A DNA stretch of 64,000 nt. Source: Cephalotus follicularis. Taxonomy: Eukaryota > Streptophyta > Magnoliopsida > Oxalidales > Cephalotaceae. A program made the position numbers and the translations under genes. Of this stretch, positions 34,916 to 45,721 are shown in pieces. The stretch is taken from contig BDDD01001464.1 in the NCBI GenBank assembly GCA_001972305.1, forward strand, positions 159,346 to 223,345, in the 5' to 3' direction. Positions within the stretch are counted from its first letter, which is position 1; each line of letters begins with the position of its first letter. The notes under the pieces were generated by a model. It worked only from the letters and a program-made list of their open reading frames with translations, was not told where the DNA came from and searched no databases.

Positions 34916-37600
34916 AATGTTCACTAGAAATTGTGAATTGTTTGAAGTGTCAATATTATTTGTGTTTCTCTCTAATAATTGTGTATAAAAATTTTCAAGT
35001 GTACATTTTTTTAAAAAAGAAAGCAACTGTCAATTTAAAAAAAAACTAATTAATGATTGATGTGCGACGAGTGTACGCAATCTTGCTTGCACTCGAGTGT
35101 ACGTCTGATGCACCCTAACGAAAAATTAAATTTTTTAACACTAGGAAATTAAACTTAATATATAAATGTAAACAATACACTAGATTTCTCTCAACAAGAG
35201 AGGAGCCGAATCTATACTAAACAATGAATTTTGCACCAAATAAAACTCTAGTGTAACCCAACTCATAGTTTTTAATCCCCTGGTGAAATAAAATTAGAAT
35301 TGGAAAGATTTAAAGCTTCAATTCAAGTTATATCCCCTAAAAAAGAATAGGACCAATCATATCAGTGACACAAAAAGACAATACCTTTAATACTTGAAAT
35401 ACTTTTTCCTCTGTATAGTAGATATTCTCTTTAATAATTTAATATTTATATTATATTTTTTATATACAATAGTTTAATTTGATATAATATATTTATAGAT
35501 CATGTATATTAATTTTCAGCTCAATCAATCAAATATCTATAAATATGTTATTTACACATAACAAATACGATCATTACATAATTTTTACATGTATCGTTAA
35601 AAATTTACTTATTCAATCCGATTGACTTGAAAAATGACATACATGATTAACGAAAACAGTATATCAAATTCAACCATTAAGCATAAAAAACATAATGTAC
35701 AAAATAAGTTATAAAAAAAATATGTATTAGAATTTTGAGAATGACTTGGCACTCTCGACATATTCAAATAATGAGAATGGTTTTTGTCATTTTCTTTGAA
35801 AGAAAATGACAGCTTTCTTTTTATTTAAATTTGAGTTTAAACTACTCGTTTTATAAATCCAACCGGTTGATACTATAATCTATATACGTAGATCATATAT
35901 GTCAATTTTTAAGTGAATTTGATATTTCTAACTATTTCGTCTTATCATAAAAATTTCAACTGTAATAATTGTAATTGAGCTAACGGATAAAATTGTTATG
36001 AAAAAATAAAATAGTTGGAGATATAGAAAAAAAAAACATTATATTTTTTTTACCTTTATACCCCTAATAATTTCTTTTTTTTGCTAGAATTACCATAAAT
36101 GTCTATTGAGCCGTAAAAGGGAGATACAGGAAAAATGAGAAACAACATAGGAGATCAAAAAAAAAAAAAGTCCTATTGTCTTTTCTAAGGGTAAAATAAA
36201 TATTTTAAAAAAAATTATTAAATCAGTTTTTTTCATTTCAGTTTCTCTATTTTTACAGAGATAATAAAATAATATAACAAGAAATTTGGTTCCTTCTAAT
36301 TTTCTCTTTTTCTCTCTCTCTCTTAATAAACTTTCAATCCACAGAAAAGAAATGAGAAATCCTTTTTTTATTTTATTTTTCTTTCCTGTGTAACTTTTTT
36401 TTCATCCAAACATAGGGTTAAAGGAGCACAAAGCAGTGCCTCAAATCCCTTAATTCCCTTAAAATGGGAAACAGATTGACATGCCATCCCACATCCCACG
36501 TCACAGCGAGCAAATTTGGAAAAAAGTTAGCTGACACATGATATAACCTTTTGTTACCTGATCGCAAACCCAGCTACTCCTAATAAAACTGCTCTATTCT
36601 TGTAGGGTTCCACACGAAACCTTGGTAGGCTTTGTACTCTAGTACAAACAACTAAGAGATCTTTTCACCCACATGTCCAGAGATCTCCCTAACCCATCAT
36701 TATACCTACCTTCCATTCACATCATATCCCATGTCTATTACAGATTTCTTGGGTTTTGCATGCTGCATTTCTCTCACCTCTCAAGTCAAGTGAAGGAGAA
36801 AGTGAAGAGACTCATGCTCACTATTGCACATCCAATGTCATGATTATACTGATTTCTTATAGGTTATTCTATGAACAATTGCCTAACATTGTCTTTGCGT
36901 AGTTTTTGATGGATGATTGGCATAGCATCGTGGATTTATTGTACATCACTCTTCAGGGTTAAACTGTTTTGCAGCTCAGAGCCTATAATGTATATTCTTA
37001 GATTTTGAAAGAAGGTTTTTATAAAATTTTTAATTTTTTTTACATATAATTTCATATACCCTAAAATAAATAAATAAAAAACTAAATTAGACCTAAATTC
37101 ACATACTCTAAAACAAAATTAAGGTTTTGTTACAATTACTCTCTCACAGTATAATATCGATATCCTTAGGATGATTACGTGTTTTTTATAAAAAGAAAAA
37201 AAATGTAATCGCCTTAGAATATGGAAATTTGTTTTGTGTGCATTAAATTAGTACACCCTAATCTAATAATGTTAATTAAAATTTTACATCTACACTATTT
37301 CATTTTTATTTTGTTTTTATTTTTGCTAGAATAGTTGTCGACAACAATATCTTCCAAATGTCACTTCAAGGGAATGATTATCAAAATTTATGTGACATTC
37401 TGTTCATATTAAAACCCTGTTAATGTTGTATCAAAATGAAAAAGGAAAAAAAAAAATCTTTGCAAGGCCAAGCTGACTGCATAAAATAGAGACTTCCTAA
37501 ATCGTGATTAAGGAATAACTTGTTAAAAACAGGTGACAACATATGACCTCTCCACAACGAGAATTTATTAGTTTGTCTACTCTATGTTAAGTCTATTATT
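34916..37600. other. AT-rich intergenic DNA, no gene recognised
   Basis: No protein-like frame, RNA gene or clear transposon ends were seen. The part at 36420-36860 is less AT-rich, with no coding signal. Confidence 0.45.
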
Positions 37601-37936
37601 ACCGGTCAATGTAGTTCATCAATGGTACGGTCCGGACCGGTTTGATGCGGTTTTTTGGAGATTTGTAATAGTTCGTCAATATTTGTGGAAAAAAAAAAAG
37701 ACAGTATCAAATCTAACACAAAACTCATTTATTATTCGTTTCGACTAAATGAATAATGATTGAAATCATGAAAAGTGATTTACCTTTTTATAACAACCTC
37801 CGTACAAATGCAAAGTAATTTACTAATCATGAAAAGCCAATATAACAACCTCTTATGCTATTGGTCCATACATCAGACGTGAATGCAAAGTAATTTACCT
37901 CTTTATATGATTCAATTAACTTTTGTTTTTCTTCCT

Positions 37937-38400
37937 TCATTTTTTCATACAATCTCTTACAAATGTTATCCTAGAAATCATTTGACCAAAGAAATTAACT
38001 CCTGTGGTTATCCAATATCGAAATATAGGGTGATCGACTACGCTAAACGGTAGTTCCATGCACATAACAAAATTTATTAATTTTTGCATGTGCGTATCAT
38101 TTGAAAATCTAAAGCTACTAGGGTTGACATTGGTACCTATGGACTCATCTTGTTCAAAAAAAAGAATGTCGTGTTCTTGTGCACAAGGCACTAGATGTCT
38201 CATATAAGTACCGGTGCCAGAACCCTTTTTGATACCATAATCTTTAATGTTACATAATGTCATACCAGATAAGCTTTGCGCTTCCTAGCCCTAGCGGGCC
38301 TAACTACGGCTTGAGGTTGAGATGCTTGGATCGTCAGGCCGGTGACATCGGATTGTGTTTCAGTATTGTCATTAAGGTTGAATTGCACATGTTTTGTCAT
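37937..38400 (-). pseudogene. Degenerate hAT (BED-finger) transposase N-terminus
   Basis: Minus-strand reading from the ATG at 38398-38400 gives a short leader ending RPARARKRKAYL, then a stop and frame change. The other frame runs GSGTGTYMRHLVPC and later ELPFSVVDHPIFRYW and FVRDCMKK. The S.GT..(M/L).RHL..C piece is the second half of a BED zinc finger, and the LPF..V....F block is typical of the region that follows it in plant RICESLEEPER/DAYSLEEPER-type hAT transposases. The rest of the transposase, including the catalytic and dimerisation parts, is missing. It may lie in a deleted element bounded loosely by CGGTCCG-containing sequence near 37.62 and 38.98 kb. Confidence 0.55.
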
Positions 38401-39215
38401 TGTAGAATGGTACAAAATTCATAATCACCATCCGGAGCTTAGGTTTCTTCATCCTCGTATTGCAAGTGTGGCATCGAAGATTCAATTACCGCGGGCACAT
38501 AGGCGTCTCCAAGCAACTATTGCAGCTACTCTCTTGATCAAATTACACCTTGAGAGCATGAGCCTTGAGTTTGTGTGCTTGACATTTTGATATAATTAAG
38601 TAGAACAACTACAAAAATAAATAAGTGGGACTTAATTTGAAGAGGTTATAGAGTATAAAAATTGTAGAGATAGTGATGATTTGAATGAAATGAAAAGTGA
38701 ATATTTATAGATTTTGCTTTATAATGAAAGAGCACAAATACTCGTTAAATAAGTCATTTTATAACCTTTGGGATGGGCAAATGTGCATAATTGACGAAAA
38801 CTAGAAGTTACTAACATAATTATTTAAGCAAAAAACCACAAAAAAATGTCCAATAATTAGTTTTTGAATAATAATCTGTTTGGCTAGTTAGCTGACTAGC
38901 CAGACTGGTCCGATCTTGGATCAGAAAGGACCGGTCTTAGTGACGAATTGGTTAACCAAATCGTATCGACTCGGATTGTGTCCATCAGTAATTACCAGCA
39001 TATTTAATTTCTGCATAAAACCTAAATAAAATGGAATACCATGTATAAGTAGAAAAGAGAACAGTCAAAACCAAATTCAAATTTGCCCAAGAAAAGAAAC
39101 AATAAATAAAAAAAAAAAATTGACCATGCAGATAGGCTTTATGGTGTGATTTTAGCCAAAAAGAAGTAGAAGAAGGTAGGGTTCACTTGAAAGACAAACA
39201 CAGGAGAGTGAAAAC
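38401..39215. other. Flank of the hAT remnant
   Basis: 38880-38985 has CCGGTC/GGTTAACC words that weakly mirror 37620-37670 in inverted orientation, possibly the other end of the hAT remnant. Nothing else is recognised. Confidence 0.3.
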
Positions 39216-39518
39216 TTAGAAGTGGTGAGGATCTTTACAGACTTGGGGTTTACACGGCTCAATGAAACCTTGACCATTGAAGCATGCAATGATGTTAATC
39301 AGAAGAGACAGTGTACAAAAAAAGGTTAAGTTTGGAAGTGAATTCGTCCATTGTGTAGCCTCTTTGGTGCTTGTGTACCAACCCTGATATTTTACTCCTT
39401 CATTTATGAAAAGTCTATTCCCTCTTACACTTCCATTCAATGCATATGCCTTTTCATCTCTCTCTCTCACTCTTTTGTTAAGTGCTCTAGTTAACTTTGG
39501 GGTCATTCGTTGTTGCAT
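39216..39518 (-). CDS. Hypothetical 100-aa ORF, unrecognised
   Basis: It starts with ATG (MQQRMTPKLTRALNKRVRER), has a basic N-terminus, a hydrophobic stretch near residues 68-81 (LTFFCTLSLLINII) and a short Cys-containing tail (PCKPQVC). No family is recognised. Composition is more protein-like than the surrounding frames, but there is no second exon, homology or promoter evidence, so it may be chance. Confidence 0.25.
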   Translation of the reverse strand: MQQRMTPKLTRALNKRVRERDEKAYALNGSVRGNRLFINEGVKYQGWYTSTKEATQWTNSLPNLTFFCTLSLLINIIACFNGQGFIEPCKPQVCKDPHHF

Positions 39519-39752
39519 TGCATGAGACTGGCTTGAGGTCGTTACATGTATAATAAACAGACCTTTATTACTTTAAAATTTGGATTTGAAGAGACCATGC
39601 CAACTTTCATTGCCCTCGAATCTCACCAATAGACTTTCTCCTTTACTAAAAGGAAAGAGTCATCATGCGGATTAATATATAACACATCACAAGATAATCA
39701 TATTTTCAAACACTGTTTTTTTTAATTATATATAAAATACCTGTGGGTATCC

Positions 39753-39794
39753 ACGAGTATTTATGGGTTAGATACGAGTATTTATGGGTTAGAT
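39753..39794. repeat. Two-copy 21-bp direct repeat
   Basis: ACGAGTATTTATGGGTTAG plus AT occurs twice in a row. It lies in a stretch with GGGTATCCACGAG words common in decayed plant repeats. Confidence 0.7.
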
Positions 39795-40050
39795 ACGATA
39801 ACTCATACGTCTAACAGATTTGATATAAAAGTACTCGCGTTCAACACATTTAAAATTTAAGACTCAATATCTGTATTTTTTGAGTACATACGAATCTAAA
39901 TTTAAATTCATCAAGTCTAAAATTGATGTTGATCTATTTTTTAATTGAATTAGATTTTTTTTTATTGTTATCGAAATTTCTTCCTTTTCAGGAAAAAGTT
40001 TTTTGATATAAAATTCTTACAGAGAAAAAAAAAAACTAGTGTGTTATTAA

Positions 40051-40170
40051 AATTAATACTATTTCTAGTATATAAAGTAATATAACATGTGAATTATCAT
40101 CTAACTATTAAAATAAAAAAATTAATATAATAATAATTATTTTTTATATGTTATAAATAATATTTTTCGT
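40051..40170. mobile_element. Remnant of an inverted-repeat MITE
   Basis: TAATACTATTT...ATAACATGTGAATTATCATCTAAC on the left resembles an arm of the element at 27445-27634, and ATATGTTATAAATAATATT on the right is the inverted partner. The right arm is shortened. Confidence 0.4.
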
Positions 40171-40833
40171 TTTGCTGGATTACCACATGATCTTGCTAGG
40201 TTACCACATGACCTCATGCATTTATGATTATCATCATTACCAAACATATTTTGTGAACCTTAAAGCGTGACAAATTATAAACGAGCTCTACTAAAGTATG
40301 AGTTTACAGCAGGTTGTTAAGACATGACACAAATGGTATACAACACAACAAACAAACACTTACATGAACAAATGGAAAACAGATAAGAGGGATGTCCTGC
40401 CACTGGCTCCACTCCCTATCTCTCTCATATATCAAGCCGCCAAAGCACACTATGATTCGTCTTCAACTGAGACAGATCATTTAATGCAAAAGAGAGTAAT
40501 TGAGTAATCTCCAATTCCAATTTCTATCATTACACAGATTTCATACCCTTAAAATGAGAAACCAACCCTGAAAAGCCTCCTACCTAGCTTATTTGCCCCC
40601 CCTCAAGTACACCAAATTGTGAGTCCTTGTCAAGCTGATTCTCTGAGATGTTATATTGATTCTCAACCGTTGGATTCTCAAAACAAAACAATATGAAGTT
40701 CTCTTTGATCTTATCCACACTATAACTAAACCCACCTCTTCATTTCCATGACATGCATATACACTTTGTTTTGGTGATTGTTTACACACCACTTTCCACA
40801 AGCTGAATAGTTCTTTTGACCTTCAACAACAGT

Positions 40834-41453
40834 ATGTGCTTAACTCCTCTAATGGCTTCTCCACTACTAATCCAGCACCCTAAACCACTGAACCCACAAG
40901 CTGAATCCTTCACCCCGAAAGAAACATCACTGGTTTTGCTAAAGAATGAACCAGTTTTGTCTAAGAAGCTACTTTGCCTCCCTAATGAGTTGTATGCTCA
41001 ACTACCACCACAAGCCCAAGTGCTACCCTGGCCGATGATACCTGATGAAATCACTTATTACCCTAGAGAGATTTATGCACTAGGACAAGTTTGGTGTCCA
41101 ACGCAACATGTGGTTTGCTACAACACATTCCAACAACCCACTCAAGTTATTTTTCCCTGCTATGGTAGCCGCGGCAATAACGAGTCCGGGACCGAGAATA
41201 TTGTGGAGGAGGTGAAGGGTTGTGTGGAGGTTTCGGATGGAAAGAGGAAGGTGAATAATGGACTGAGGAGAGTGGTTGGAGTTGGCCCAATAGCGACTAG
41301 GTCAAATGGAGGAGATGCTTTTCATGGCGGAGAGAGGAATTCTTGTTGGGTTCCAAGGAGGGGTTGCAGTAAGGACCATCAGGGTGCTTCTACAAAGAAG
41401 ACTAGTGAGGATACTACTGTCATGATCAGAAATATACCTAACCAGTTTAGGTC

Positions 41454-41551
<98 letters not shown>

Positions 41552-43327
41552 TATGTGTGTGTGTGTGTGTGTGTGTTGTGTGTGTGATGTTTATTTTCAA
41601 TGCCTGTTTTTCTAGGATTCAACTTTCATATAATCTCCAACTGTCTCCATGTATTACATACTGGAGTTGTAACTTGTTAGTAGAGGTTTCTCCATGTATT
41701 CATTCTTGGGTGACTTGGAAACATAGTGCATTTCTTCTGTTATGAGCTAGTGTGGGGTTTATATGTGAGATGTAAGGTTTGTGCTGTGTTAAACTTTTCT
41801 TCATTTTGCTTTTATAGTTTCTTTTAAGAGTATGGCTACAGCTTTCTAGTATCTTACTTGGTGTAGTTGGTGGCAAAAATCTGAGGTGAATTGGAGACAT
41901 GAGTTTGGAATATGTGTATGTTGTTCTTAAAGCTTGTAAAAGTCTTTGTGGAACTTGAATATACTAAGTATTTTTAAACCGGTTCATGCATCTTTAAACT
42001 GTTGTTGTTGCTGTACCAAGTATTTTTGTTTCTCGTGTTCTTGAGTTCTTGAGAGCAAGTATAATTAAGCATAGTTTTATTGGTGAGCCCTCAGTTCTAC
42101 GGATTGTTGTAGTTTATGATCATCTTAATCGGAATGAATTATATTTTGCATTATTAATATTGTTTAGTTTACATATGAAGTTGGTTTAGTTGTTTATATA
42201 TATGTATATAGATTGGAATGTTATTCTACTCAAAGTGTTTTCATTTTATTCATTGTTGACTATGTGGTCTCTTCTCGGATTGGGCTGGCTCCTCTCCGAT
42301 GCGGAGAGAACTGGGCAGTGCACCAATCCAACGGTGAAGAGGATTGGGTAATGTCCAATGTATCAATCCAACTGTCAAAATTAATAGATGTGTTTTAAGA
42401 GTCTCTTAACCATTGTATTATTTCTCCACCGTCGGATTGGTGCACTGGGCATTCCTCTTCGCAGCCCAATCCATCAGTTCTCTCTTGTATGGCTACATCT
42501 CTCTGCCTGTTTTGATTCCTGTTTCCTCTGAGATACTTGAATTAGTATGTTTATTTGTTTCATATATGTATTTCCTGTTTCATGCTAGCAATGTTTGCGC
42601 AAATATTAGTGTAATGCTTAGTATTTTGTTGCAAACTAACCAAAACATGTCCCTATATGATGAATGAAACAGAAGGGATAATTTGGTGCGCATACTTGAC
42701 AGACACTGCTGCATTGAGAACAGTAAGGCTGACTTTCGTTCTGATCCTTGTAGATCAGCCTACGATTTGGTTTACCTTCCCATGGACTTTGGGTAATACA
42801 AATCTTACATATATTCACTTTTAATCATTTGTGCTTATTTTGTCAATAAATTATGATCATATGTAACAGAATTCATGCTCAATGTTTGATTAGGTTTCAT
42901 GCAAACCTCGGATATGCATTTGTCAACTTTACGAATGCTGTTGGTGCTTCAAGGTTCTGCAAGTTCTTTGACAAATATGAATGGAAAGTTCCGGAGAACA
43001 GGAAGATATGTGAAGTCAGTTGGGCCAAGTACCAGGTGAAATTTTGGTTTCCAATTTTTGTACGTATATATGAACAAAACTGGGTTTTAAGATTATGCAG
43101 TGTTTTATCCAAGTTTGTTCCGTTTTCTTCAGGGTAAAGATGCACTAATGGGTCATTTGGGGCAAATGCGGTTTCTGTGTCATACCAATGCATACCTTCC
43201 TGTTGTCTTTTCACCGCCACGCAATGGTGTGGTGCAGACACCACCCACATTTCTTGGGACACGTGTGCATCTTCGCAATCGGAAGACGGAAAAGTTGATG
43301 ATTAGAAGAAGAAGAAAGAACCTTTGA
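40834..43327 (+). CDS. MEI2 C-terminal-RRM-only protein (MCT1-like)
   Basis: This is a predicted RNA-binding protein carrying the special C-terminal RRM (RRM_2) of the MEI2/TERMINAL EAR family. Exons are 40834-41450, 42673-42792, 42894-43035 and 43133-43327 (GT-AG, 357 aa). The first 190 residues are Pro/Gly-rich and not conserved-looking. The RRM starts at [12 protein letters not shown] and continues in exon 2 ([13 protein letters not shown]), then [21 protein letters not shown] (split here by an intron) and [13 protein letters not shown]. Full MEI2-like proteins have two further RRMs upstream; these are absent, matching Arabidopsis MCT1/MCT2. The start is the first ATG in frame; a TTG 18 nt earlier is not used. 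Intron 1 (1.2 kb) carries microsatellites, a foldback element and a copy of the 3' flank. Confidence 0.88.
41454..41586. repeat. Compound (TC)n-(TA)n-(TG)n microsatellite at the intron 1 donor
   Basis: The TC run begins only three bases after the 5' splice site (41451), followed by a long TA run and a TG run. Open frames on both strands here are translations of the repeat. Length is expected to be highly variable between individuals. Confidence 0.95.
41699..42018. repeat. Intron copy of the gene's 3' flanking sequence
   Basis: This intron 1 segment aligns colinearly with 43485-43762 downstream of the stop codon. Shared blocks are TTGGGTGA, GGAAACATAGTG(C/T)ATTT, GATGTAAGGTTTGTG, GAGTATGGCTACAG and TCTG(A/G)GGTGAATTGGA. 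By eye agreement is around 75-80% with small indels. Confidence 0.8.
42277..42472. mobile_element. Foldback/MITE-like element in intron 1 of the MEI2-like gene
   Basis: The left arm (GGATTGGGCTG ... CAGTGCACCAATCC(A)ACGGTG) is mirrored by the right arm (CACCGTCGGATTGGTGCACTG ... CAGCCCAATCC, read in two parts), each about 50-60 bp. It is GC-richer than the intron and non-coding. Target duplication not resolved. Confidence 0.65.
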
Positions 43328-43484
43328 GCTACGGAATGTCTCCTATTGCCCATGGTTCTCTCCTATCATTGCTGATTGAATAGGTTCCTTTGTGTGTCTG
43401 AAATAGAGTTAATGCTAGGTTATGGTTTGCATGTAGTTTAAGTTGAAGAAGCCCTTTGTTTTCATTTTCTCCCTTGATTGGACA

Positions 43485-43762
43485 AATCTTGGGTGAAATG
43501 GAAACATAGTGTATTTTTTTCTTTTATGATTTGCTGTGGAGTTCATATGTAAGATGTAAGGTTTGTGTGGTGTTGAACTTTTCATTTTGCTTTGTGTGAG
43601 AGTATGGCTACAGTATTATAGTATCTTGACTGATGACAAAAATCTGGGGTGAATTGGAAACATGGGTTTGGAAGTTGTGTTCTTTAAATGAAAATTGATT
43701 GTACTTTGTATTTTTAGACAGATTCATCATCTTCAAACTTCTGTTTTTACTGTACTGCTTAT
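43485..43762. repeat. 3' flank copy partner of the intron 1 segment
   Basis: This is the downstream member of the direct repeat described at 41699-42018, about 1.8 kb away. It starts about 160 bp after the stop codon, so it is probably within or just past the 3' UTR. Confidence 0.8.
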
Positions 43763-45721
43763 GCACCTTAAGCATAGAATTGTATCGGTTAAATATGTAT
43801 TGAAATCTTTCATCAACACATAATGGGAATGTAGACAATCTAAGACTCAGTCTGTGCAGAGAAGATACAAAGGCTGAACAGAAATCTTTTTATCCTGGTG
43901 TTATATAATGTGAAGCTAGTTTGGTGCAAATTTGGGAAACTGTGTTAACTTTGCAGGAAGCTTGTTTGCAATGTCGTCTCATATTTTATAGAATGCTGAA
44001 GATGCCTAGCATGGTTTTGGTAACTGCTGTTTCAACTTTTAAGACATGGATATACTGAAATTAACCATCATACAAATATTTGCTTCCAACTGGGAAGCTA
44101 ACAAAGCTAGCATGTCGTTTTGTTGGGTAGCAGTGATGATGATAAAAGTATATTGATTATGTTGAATTTTTGACATTTATTTTGATGTCTATAATTATAG
44201 TGTTGTGATTTCTATGTACAAATATTCCAAACCAAATTGTGCATCTACAGTGTTGTCATTTTCATAACTATTAATACCCTCTACTGCAACTAAATCCCAC
44301 CAAGAATCACAGTAGCTTTCAGGACTCCTTAGCACTAAACACCAATAGTTACTGCCTCGCAATGCCTATTGCAATACAAACTACTAACTGAAGCAAGGGA
44401 GATTTGTCCTGAATTTAAATCAGGAAACAAAGGACAAGGATATACAATATTTATCAAAAGCAAATTAACCTTTCATTTGCAAGGACATACTTGAACCAAT
44501 GACTATCTGGCCATGTCCAGTAATACCCTAATTTCTCGAGAAAGTATTCAGTTTGACGGAGAATTGTCCCTTTCTATCACCGTGTCGTTAATATCCCGTT
44601 GTACTTAATAATTCTCATGATCACGTTCATGAATTTCAGTTAGTTATTAATCTAATTATCTGCTCATAAAACTTGTAACTATAGCAACTGTGCTAAGTTT
44701 TATGATTGACAATCTTGCATTCCAAAACAAAAAATAAAAGAAGATTACTTTATAAATCTAGAGCTAACAGGGAGTACGCACTTACAGGGTTCTACAAGTG
44801 TGAAGTGACCCCAAGCCCCATATATCGAAGGCATTGAGAAACATAAGAAGGGATTTCATCAATTTGGAAGTAGAGCAATAAAAAAAAAAAAAAAAACTCC
44901 TATGAGGTTTTCAATCAGGAGAGCAGCTATTACCTAAAGATTAACCCATAATTTTATGACGTACTGATAATTATCTAAAGATTGAATGATATTATTACGA
45001 ATGGTTCGTTTAATCAATTATAGTTAGTTTGATGATAACTGCTACTCGAATAATAATAACAATTTTAGAGCTAATATGTTATAGTGAACAAATCTAACTT
45101 ATGAAAGTGATGCGTTTAATAGATAAAAGGTCAACACAAACTCTTCTAGTAATTTCGGTTTTCATGATAACACAGATGGATGATATTTGCATCATTCAAA
45201 TTTCTGAAACAAACAAGGCCACAAAGAAGATAAACACTATTTAAAAACATTTCACAACAAATTATATTTTTGTAATCCACTTTCACATGGCAGTTCCATG
45301 TTTTAATAGAAAAGTTGCTTGATTTGAATCTTGGTTGTTAAACCTAGATATTAGTAATTGTGGAAATGAGTGTGCACTTATAATTGGAGCAAATGGTAAA
45401 TGAACAAAAGCGACATCGTTTAGTTTCATTTAAATTATACACTACGGAATTAATACACATCTTTTCAAAACTACTAACTGTCTTTTGTTACTAACGGTCA
45501 TTAACTTCCACTGGCGCCTTCTTTCGTTGAAGTTAATAACTCTTTCATTTTGATTTTTTATTTAGAAATTTGACATTCACAAACAACCCCTCTCTCAATC
45601 ATAGAATCATCTACACGGTAGAGGTGGCGGTGGCGGCGCTGTGATTCAAGCGCCGGCCGCTACCAATCCATTAAGAAACAATTTCTTTACATTATTGAAG
45701 TGAATCCTATCAGTTTCGTGC
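43763..45721. other. Intergenic region upstream of the RKD gene
   Basis: No gene or clear transposon ends were found. The last 120 bp before the RKD start contain a GC-rich patch (GGTGGCGGTGGCGGCG, 45624-45660) that is probably 5' UTR. An A16 run lies at 44881-44897. Confidence 0.4.

Noticed and set aside
41379..41600. Minus-strand frame rich in Thr-His, Tyr-Ile and Arg-Glu runs
   Set aside because: It is a direct translation of the compound microsatellite in intron 1.
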